Below are positions 6,245 through 11,716 of a DNA stretch of 11,716 bases, in pieces (the first letter of the stretch is position 1; each line of letters begins with the position of its first letter). The stretch comes from an uncultured Lachnospiraceae bacterium (GTDB taxonomy: Bacteria > Bacillota > Clostridia > Lachnospirales > Lachnospiraceae): the NCBI GenBank assembly GCA_947176785.1, contig CAMWSA010000078.1, positions 1 through 11,716 of the forward strand, given 5' to 3'. Under the pieces are notes generated by a model that saw nothing but the letters and a program-made list of their open reading frames with translations, was not told where the DNA came from and ran no database searches. The translations under genes and the position numbers were made by a program.

Positions 6245-8320
6245 ATGTTGAATAGAATCCATATAGACATATTGCTTGCCGTTGGTGAGAAAGGCGGCGT
6301 GGAGAATGTTGTAAATAAAAATGCGGTATATTTGCAGCAGCAAGGTTATTGTGTGAGGGTTATTCAGTTCGTTTGGGAAGGCGTGCGGTGGGTCGAACGG
6401 GTGATACCTTTTTATCCGTTGCTGGAAGGCAGGGGAGATTATACATTAAATGATTTTGTGGCAGCATACACCACATTCCTGGCCGGGAATAAAAAGCCAG
6501 ATATTATTTTAGCGACTGCCTGGCCGCTTATGACTTTGGCTGCCAGAATGTCTATAGAACAGTCTGCATTTAAATGCAAAATTATATCATGGCTGCATGC
6601 GCCTCTTGAGAGGTATGTAGCCGCAGGATTTGGCGGCGCAGAGTGCCTGCAAAAGGCGGATAGGGTATTTGTGTTAAATGAAAAGACAAGGCAGATTGTC
6701 CAGGCATATGATCCTGCGATTAGCGTCAGTATTGTGAAAAACCCGGCAGATTTTTCGCAGCTGCATACATGCCCAGACAACAATTGGGACAATAAGATGC
6801 TTTTGTTTATAGGCAGGTTGTCTGAGGAAAAGAGAGTAGATACGATCTTTCGTGCCATAAGTCTTGCCAAACAGAACTGGCGTGTCATTATAATTGGGGA
6901 TGGTGACCAGAGGGATGAACTGGTGAAGCTTGCAAAATGCCTGCATTTGGAGAAGCAGGTTGATTTCCACGGATGGAAGAAGGAGCCATGGAAGAGAGTA
7001 GAAAATGTGTCTGCACTGGTATTGGCTTCAGATTATGAAGCGTTTCCTCTGGTAGCTATAGAGAGTTTGGCTGCAGGTATTCCGGTAATATCTACTCCGG
7101 TGGACGGAATTACTGAAATCATAAAGCCGGGAGTGAATGGTTTTCTATTCCCGCACAAAGATAGTGCAGGTCTGGCGTGCATCCTGGATGCAATGGCATC
7201 AGGGAAATTGCCGCCGATAGAGTCGGAAGTATGCAGGGAGTCTGTGGCGGATTATGAAGAACAGAAAGTACTTATAGATTTTCAAGGAAAGCTGGAAGGT
7301 GTTCTGGACAAAATATCGGTTATTATTCCTTGTTATAATGTTGAAAAAGAGATTGCTCGCTGTCTTGACAGTGTGCTGGGGCAGGCCCTGCATGGAGTAC
7401 GAATTGAAATCATATGCATTGATGACAAATCAACAGATAACACGCTGCATATTTTGGAGGAATATGAGAAGAAATATCCTGAGAATTTCATGCTTATTCC
7501 CTTGGATGAAAACGGAAAGCAAGGGAATGCAAGGAATATTGGAATGATGTATGCCAGCGGAGATTATATTGCTTTTGTGGATGCGGACGATATGCTGGCA
7601 TCAAATATGCTTCAAGAGTTATATGATAAAGCAGTCTGCAGCCAGTGTGATATTGTAGAGTGCGCCTATAAGGAGGTGCGCCAGGGAGACCCAATGTCAG
7701 TGGAAGAGCAGGGTATATTTGAGTGTATGGATATGCGCATACCTGATGTGAAAAAACGGTATATATTACAATATGGTTGGAAGACAGGTCCGTGGGGACG
7801 ATTATACCGCAGGGAATTTCTGGACAAGCATGTAATTATGTTTCCTACAGATGCATATATGGAAGACATATACTTTTCAGAGTTATGTATGTTGCATATG
7901 AATACTTATATCCGAATTCCCTATACCTATTATTTTTATTGTATCAATGAGTCGGGGGTGATGTGTAGTGGCGAACTTGTCAACTATTATATGGACACGG
8001 CAAAGGTTCAGAATAGTACTACTGATTGGATTCTGGATCAAGGACTGGCTGAAGAGTGTATTGATGAATTTGCCTGCCTGCATTTCTCAAAGGCATTTGT
8101 TGAACCTGTTATGAGGATGTGTACAGACGAGAGGTTTTTTTCCTATGAGAATTTTCAATATTTAAAAAAATGTATGCTGTATTTCTTCCCGGATTTTCTG
8201 CAAAATCCATATGTGTTGGGTGACAAATCCGAGGAGATGGAGTTGTATAAGGTATTGCTGAGAGAGGAATTCTCGGAGCAGCAGCTGCGAAAGGTTATGG
8301 AAAGATGGAGAAAAAGATAG
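6245..8320 (+). CDS. Bifunctional GT4-GT2 glycosyltransferase fusion
   Basis: Two complete glycosyltransferases in one chain, so it could add two sugars in sequence. Numbering is from an upstream in-frame ATG at 6230. GT4 (GT-B) domain, about 8-345: GGVE (22-25), FIGRLSEEKRVD (193-204), GDGDQRDEL (223-231), HGW (247-249), and DYEAFPLVAIESLAAGIPV with the family E-x7-E pair (E270, E278). GT2 (GT-A) domain, about 361-600: ISVIIPCYN (362-370), IDDKSTDNT (397-405), NARNIGMMYASGDYIAFVDA (433-452) with DADD (451-454), then PWGRLYRREFL and MEDIYFS. The last about 100 residues are helical. I choose ATG 6245 as start because GGAGG (6232-6236) lies 8 bases before it; from 6239 the gap is 2 bases, and 6230 has only AGGGG 13 bases away. 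This gives 691 residues. No membrane segment, so cytoplasmic. Flagellin glycan elongation is inferred from neighbours. Confidence 0.93.
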   Translation: MLNRIHIDILLAVGEKGGVENVVNKNAVYLQQQGYCVRVIQFVWEGVRWVERVIPFYPLLEGRGDYTLNDFVAAYTTFLAGNKKPDIILATAWPLMTLAARMSIEQSAFKCKIISWLHAPLERYVAAGFGGAECLQKADRVFVLNEKTRQIVQAYDPAISVSIVKNPADFSQLHTCPDNNWDNKMLLFIGRLSEEKRVDTIFRAISLAKQNWRVIIIGDGDQRDELVKLAKCLHLEKQVDFHGWKKEPWKRVENVSALVLASDYEAFPLVAIESLAAGIPVISTPVDGITEIIKPGVNGFLFPHKDSAGLACILDAMASGKLPPIESEVCRESVADYEEQKVLIDFQGKLEGVLDKISVIIPCYNVEKEIARCLDSVLGQALHGVRIEIICIDDKSTDNTLHILEEYEKKYPENFMLIPLDENGKQGNARNIGMMYASGDYIAFVDADDMLASNMLQELYDKAVCSQCDIVECAYKEVRQGDPMSVEEQGIFECMDMRIPDVKKRYILQYGWKTGPWGRLYRREFLDKHVIMFPTDAYMEDIYFSELCMLHMNTYIRIPYTYYFYCINESGVMCSGELVNYYMDTAKVQNSTTDWILDQGLAEECIDEFACLHFSKAFVEPVMRMCTDERFFSYENFQYLKKCMLYFFPDFLQNPYVLGDKSEEMELYKVLLREEFSEQQLRKVMERWRKR

Positions 8321-8387
8321 GTCTGGACTGTCTTGGTTGTGTGATGAGGGAGTTTAAGGCTGACAGAGCAGGGAGGTATATGGGAGC

Positions 8388-10433
8388 GTGGGACAGGCAG
8401 TGCTTGGCAGGGAAGATTTGAATCATATGAAATGGCAGATATACAGACAACTGCCACCTTTAAAACAGAGAGTATCCGGACTCTATTATGAATTGCAGAA
8501 AAACGATATGTCGTGGGAAGACAACACATGGATAGAATTAAAAAACATTGTAAGTGTTTTGGCTAACAGTAACCTGTTATTTGAATCGCCGGAGATACGG
8601 GAGAGATGTGAGCAGATCAGCAGTACTATAGAGAAGAGAGAATCGGAAACTGTACAAAGGATATTGCTTTTGGGCAATATCTTTGGTGTTTTAGAGGAAT
8701 TGGAGTCTTATATCAGACAGAAAATAAAACGATGCAACGCCTGTGGAAATGACGTTTTCTTTATGCCGATTCCCGCAGATTATGAGTTAAGACGCAAAGA
8801 GAATGGTTTTCTGTACTGGAAAGCGGATTTCCAGCTGGAGAGCAAAGAGAATTATACCTGCCCGGTATGCGGGGCGTGTGACAGGGAGCGACTGATGATT
8901 GCTTTTCTGGAAGAGGTGCGGGCGGAGAATGGCGAGATTCTGAAAATGCTGCAGATAGCGCCGTCGCCGGTCATGGAGCGGTATGCGCTGGGCAGGGAGG
9001 ATATCCGGTATGAGTCTATGGAACTGTCAATGCCAGAGGGGGCTTTTCAAGGAAATCTACAGCATATGGAGATGGTGGCGGATGGAACGTATGATATTAT
9101 CGTCTGCTCCCATGTGTTGGAACATGTCAGGAATGATGTCCAGGCTATGCGGGAACTGCACAGGATATTAAAACCCAATGGAGTATGCCTGGTATTGGTG
9201 CCTCTGATTGTGGGAAAGGCGGAAACAGAAGAACAGTGGGGCTGCGGGAAGGAAGAGAACTGGAGACGCTTTGGACAGGGGGATCATTCCAGACTTTATG
9301 GGAAAAATGATTTTATCAGGCGGCTGGAAGGAACTGGATTCCATGTCAATGAGTTGGGGAGAGAATGGTTTGGGGAGGAATTCTATCAGGCACATGGCTT
9401 TGATGATTTATCTGTTATGTATGTGGCGACAAAGGAAATGGTGTTGGCGGAACGGGATGAGAAGGATCCTATATCCAGAGAACTGATTGGGCTTCAGGAG
9501 GAGAACAGGCTGTTGCGGCAGGCGCTTAACGATATAAATGACCGACTTATGGGACTGCAAAAATCATCAAGCACAAACTTTACGATCCTGTTCCATTCCA
9601 TGGAGAATATTGGGTGGGAAATAAGCGACAGGAGATTTCAGGAGAAGCTGTGGTATCCGAAGATTATGAGTAAAGAGGATACCATCCAGGAGATAGTGGA
9701 GAACAGGAAATCTATAGCCCGGTTTGGTGACGGAGAGTTTGGGATTATGAACGGAGTACAGCGCTGGAGATTTCAAAAAAGGGATGAGAAATTAGCATGC
9801 AGGCTCAAGGAAGTGTTGCATGCGAAGAATAATCATATCTTAGTCGGTCTCAGCGACATTTATGGCGATATGAGCACATGGGAAAGCAGTGCGGCAAATG
9901 GAGCGAGGATTTATTTAACCCCCGAAGTCAGAAAACAGAACTATGCACTCTTAGATCGTGACAGGATCTATGCCAACACAGGGATATCCAGAAGTGAAAA
10001 CAGGGACGAAGTGAGGAATCAGAAGAGAATATGGGAAGGAAGGGACTGTGTATTTATTGAAGGCTTTCAAACACGAATGGGCGTGGGCAATGATTTGTTC
10101 GACAATGCAAAAGCTATTGCCAGGATACTGTGCCCGGCGGAGAGCGCCTTTGACCGTTATGAGGACATTTATAATGAAGCACTCAAACAGCCTAAAGACA
10201 AACTGATTTTGATCGCATTGGGGCCAACGGCCAGCGTGTTGGCATATGATTTGGCACTAAGGGGATATCAGGCTGTGGATATTGGCCATGCTGATCTGAG
10301 TTATGAATGGCTGCTTCAGGGAAGCTATGGCAGGGTCCCGAACAAATATAGCAATGAAGCGCCTGACGGTTATATCGTGGAGGAAATCCATGATGCTGAA
10401 TATGAGGCGCAGATTATTGCGGATTTACATTAA
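8388..10433 (+). CDS. Helical domain / zinc ribbon / methyltransferase / coiled coil / GT-D (DUF1792) fusion
   Basis: 681 residues with a rare domain order. About 14-110 is helical and homologous to the GT2 C-terminus upstream. C116/C119 and C158/C161 form two CxxC knuckles, likely a zinc ribbon (C164 is near). About 180-350 is a class I SAM methyltransferase: its motif I is the IAPSP type (190-194) rather than GxGxG, followed by DIIVCSHVLEHV (236-247) and RILKPNG (259-265). About 360-392 is a probable coiled coil. About 425-665 is a GT-D domain (DUF1792, SP_1767 type): RFGDGEF (445-451) with the DxE metal site D448/E450, TRMGVGNDLFDNAKAIARI (562-580), GPTASVLAYDL (612-622) and DIGHADLSYEWLL (631-643). 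A streptococcal GT-D enzyme adds glucose to GlcNAc on a serine-rich adhesin. Probable job: add a hexose and methylate the glycan. Start is uncertain: GTG 8388 follows GGGAGG (8371-8376) by 11 bases; ATG 8427 coincides with the start of the homologous helical domain. Confidence 0.92.
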   Translation: MGQAVLGREDLNHMKWQIYRQLPPLKQRVSGLYYELQKNDMSWEDNTWIELKNIVSVLANSNLLFESPEIRERCEQISSTIEKRESETVQRILLLGNIFGVLEELESYIRQKIKRCNACGNDVFFMPIPADYELRRKENGFLYWKADFQLESKENYTCPVCGACDRERLMIAFLEEVRAENGEILKMLQIAPSPVMERYALGREDIRYESMELSMPEGAFQGNLQHMEMVADGTYDIIVCSHVLEHVRNDVQAMRELHRILKPNGVCLVLVPLIVGKAETEEQWGCGKEENWRRFGQGDHSRLYGKNDFIRRLEGTGFHVNELGREWFGEEFYQAHGFDDLSVMYVATKEMVLAERDEKDPISRELIGLQEENRLLRQALNDINDRLMGLQKSSSTNFTILFHSMENIGWEISDRRFQEKLWYPKIMSKEDTIQEIVENRKSIARFGDGEFGIMNGVQRWRFQKRDEKLACRLKEVLHAKNNHILVGLSDIYGDMSTWESSAANGARIYLTPEVRKQNYALLDRDRIYANTGISRSENRDEVRNQKRIWEGRDCVFIEGFQTRMGVGNDLFDNAKAIARILCPAESAFDRYEDIYNEALKQPKDKLILIALGPTASVLAYDLALRGYQAVDIGHADLSYEWLLQGSYGRVPNKYSNEAPDGYIVEEIHDAEYEAQIIADLH

Positions 10434-10500
10434 GTATTTGGAGGAATGCAGGCTTCTTTTTTGACCCCTACGCCACTATGTGTACTGTTTTAATTTGACC

Positions 10501-10528
10501 TAATTTTTATACACTTAACTGCCGATAT
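10501..10528 (+). promoter_or_regulatory. Sigma-28 (SigD) flagellar promoter
   Basis: GCCGATAT at 10521-10528 is a perfect match to the Bacillus SigD -10 consensus, with TAAT at 10501-10504 as a -35 (consensus TAAA) 16 bases upstream. Transcription would begin near 10534-10536. Promoters of this class drive late flagellar genes such as flagellin and, in some bacteria, glycosylation genes. It lies 166 bases before the maf start codon with a terminator in between. Confidence 0.72.
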
Positions 10529-10534
10529 ATAATA

Positions 10535-10622
10535 TGCCTTATGGAGTGAGGCGGCAATTTGCATGGAGGCAGTATAGCAGATAGGGACAGGTATGCCTTC
10601 GTCAATTGACGGAGGCATTTTT
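10535..10622 (+). ncRNA. Candidate sigma-28 small RNA or attenuated maf leader
   Basis: The segment from the predicted start of the sigma-28 promoter to the terminator at 10593-10622 is about 88 bases and has no plausible reading frame (ATG 10563 stops after four codons). GGA appears at 10543, 10565, 10585 and 10611, about 20-26 bases apart. The first lies in the loop of a six-pair stem (10535-10540 with 10548-10553, two pairs being G-U); the second lies in the loop of a short TGC/GCA stem (10560-10562 with 10569-10571). This looks like a small CsrA-binding RNA, or a leader that lets only part of the transcripts reach maf. Both are inference; the promoter and terminator are seen. Confidence 0.45.
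10593..10622 (+). terminator. Intrinsic terminator upstream of maf
   Basis: Stem ATGCCTTCGTC (10593-10603) pairs with GACGGAGGCAT (10608-10618), eleven pairs with one G-U, loop AATT, then T at 10618-10622. No equivalent A-run precedes it, so it acts on the plus strand. It could end the upstream glycosylation operon, the short sigma-28 transcript, or both. Confidence 0.88.
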
Positions 10623-10694
10623 GTTGTGGAAAGCATATGAGGCTGTGGGACTATGGCCGCCATACCTGGGATGTAGAGGCGGACAGGGAGATCC

Positions 10695-11716
10695 ATGGAA
10701 GTGTTTTCCGGGAAAAGTAAAGCACAGCGAATAAGGAGTGATATTGAGGAGGATATAGAAACAATGGCAGAAGACTATATAGAGGAAATATATCAGGACG
10801 CGAAACTGATAAGTGAGATGCGTGAAATTGTCTGTTATGCGCAGGTTCATGATGAGTATCATGTCAAGATGATATATATGGAGTATCTGCCGGAACTGAT
10901 CAGAATTTGCCAGAGATATGCGCAGTCAGACGGTGCCGGCGGAGAAGAATTCTTGAGATGTCTTCAGGAAATTCATAACATAAGCCATGATTTGATTCTG
11001 ATGGGAAATATTATAGAGTATAAGCTGCTGCCTCTTCTGGAAAAGAGTATGCAGTGCTATGGGAGGATTCGTACAGAGAATGAAGAAGGGGACTTTTTGT
11101 TTGAAACCACACGATCCGGATTCCTGACAATAAAGGATTTACAAAATGATATTTATATCCACAGCACAATTGACCCCATGTGGGAGGCGCGAAAAGCAGC
11201 GGAATATATTTTTGATCCCCGCAAAAAGGCGTATAGCATCAGGGGATGTGGGCTGGGATATTTAGTATATCAGATGTATGCAGTTTCAAACGGTGCCATT
11301 TCTATTCGTGTCTTTGAAAAGGACGCGCGTATGGTAGAGTATGCCAGGAGATACGGGGTGCTGGATTGGGTGCCTGACGATTGTATAGACGTCATTGTGG
11401 ATGCGGACCCCCTTCCATTTTTAGAGAGTGCGCTGGAGGAGGATAGGGGGTTCCATATGCTGGTGCCGGAATTGGCGAGTGAGTCAGATGAGGTTCGGCC
11501 CTTATTGACAGAGCTTTATACAAGATACAGTACGAATATGAAGTTTAAGCGGTACCAGGGGATTAACTATTGGAGCAATCTGCGAAGAGGGTGCAGGAGG
11601 ATATCGGAGTTTGATATCTCTAATTGTAAAAAGGACATGATTGTTGTGGCAGCGGGACCATCTCTTGATGACAATCTGGGATGTGTGAGAGAGACTCGGC
11701 GGAAGAAGACGAGCCT
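10695..11716 (+). CDS. maf: Maf, motility-associated factor glycosyltransferase (DUF115), 3' end outside window
   Basis: Open reading frame to the window end, 340 complete codons and no stop. Maf proteins transfer a nonulosonic acid or other sugar to Ser/Thr of flagellin in the cytoplasm before export. Visible marks: RGCGLGYLVYQMY (183-195), the glycine-rich strand-helix of the Maf N-domain, and DMIVVAAGPSLDDN (314-327), the DUF115 GPSLD signature that opens the catalytic domain, cut off soon after. Residues about 1-130 are acidic and helical. Within them VKMIYMEYLPEL (57-68) and LILMGNI with LLEKS (100-106, 114-118) echo the first and last helices of the module shared by the GT2 and methyltransferase/GT-D proteins. 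AGGGAG (10685-10690) is only 4 bases before ATG 10695; ATG 10764, with AGGAGG at 10747-10752 (11 bases away), is an alternative that removes 23 residues. The frame is closed upstream by TAG at 10674. Confidence 0.9.
   Translation, partial: MEVFSGKSKAQRIRSDIEEDIETMAEDYIEEIYQDAKLISEMREIVCYAQVHDEYHVKMIYMEYLPELIRICQRYAQSDGAGGEEFLRCLQEIHNISHDLILMGNIIEYKLLPLLEKSMQCYGRIRTENEEGDFLFETTRSGFLTIKDLQNDIYIHSTIDPMWEARKAAEYIFDPRKKAYSIRGCGLGYLVYQMYAVSNGAISIRVFEKDARMVEYARRYGVLDWVPDDCIDVIVDADPLPFLESALEEDRGFHMLVPELASESDEVRPLLTELYTRYSTNMKFKRYQGINYWSNLRRGCRRISEFDISNCKKDMIVVAAGPSLDDNLGCVRETRRKKTS

Noticed and set aside
10495..10533. Sigma-A promoter from TTGACC (10495-10500) and TATAAT (10528-10533)
   Set aside because: Spacing is 27 bases instead of 16-18; the sigma-28 reading of the same area fits better.
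10653..10665. TATGG/CCATA palindrome before maf
   Set aside because: Five pairs with a three-base loop and no T-run; not distinguishable from chance.
10636..10719. Small plus-strand frame of 27 codons overlapping the start of maf
   Set aside because: No ribosome binding site at proper distance, no recognisable product, and it overlaps the maf start in another frame. A leader peptide cannot be excluded.
11690..11716. Possible adapter remnant at the 3' end (AGAAGACG-like and CGAGCC-like pieces)
   Set aside because: The matches are 6-8 bases only, in the wrong arrangement for P7 or the Nextera read-2 stub, and the Maf reading frame continues through them.
1..11716. CRISPR array, tRNA, rRNA, transposase or phage genes
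   Set aside because: No regularly spaced repeats, no tRNA or rRNA-like stretch, and no transposase or phage coding motifs seen on either strand.

Overview
The window looks like one end of an assembly contig from a motile, low-to-mid GC Gram-positive anaerobe. The best guess is a Lachnospiraceae (Clostridia) gut species. This rests on the short flagellin type, strong AGGAGG ribosome binding sites, a sigma-28 (SigD) style promoter and the CgeB/DUF3880-type glycosyltransferases. No species can be named from the sequence alone. Bases 1-60 are not biological: they are an Illumina P5/Nextera adapter with an index, left on the contig end.

Layout. 61-1043 holds the flagellin gene with its 5' leader (possible CsrA sites) and a strong terminator. 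1056-1577 encodes a small unrecognised protein. 1572-2738 (minus strand) and 2838-4016 (plus strand) are a divergent pair of paralogous GT-B glycosyltransferases of the DUF3880/CgeB-like kind. From 2838 to 10433 all genes run on the plus strand and probably form one operon: CgeB-like glycosyltransferase, GT2 with a helical C-terminal extension, a DUF6492-like protein, a GT4-GT2 double glycosyltransferase, and a zinc-ribbon/methyltransferase/coiled-coil/GT-D (DUF1792) fusion. 10434-10694 is non-coding; it holds a sigma-28 promoter followed about 90 bases later by an intrinsic terminator, suggesting a small RNA or attenuated leader. The last gene, cut by the window end, is a Maf-type (DUF115) motility-associated factor.

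How it fits together. Flagellin at one end and Maf at the other, with glycosyltransferases of several folds plus a methyltransferase between them, reads as a flagellin glycosylation island. Maf would attach the first sugar to Ser/Thr of flagellin in the cytoplasm, the other enzymes would extend the glycan, and the methyltransferase domain would cap or modify it. No sugar-nucleotide biosynthesis gene is visible, so the sugars are unknown.

The most unusual observation is a helical module of about 95 residues, shared by the C-terminus of the GT2 protein (4004-5209) and the N-terminus of the methyltransferase/GT-D fusion (8388-10433). It aligns with a single one-residue gap, and a shortened relative appears in the N-terminus of Maf. 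It may be a common docking domain for the flagellin substrate or for assembly of the enzymes.
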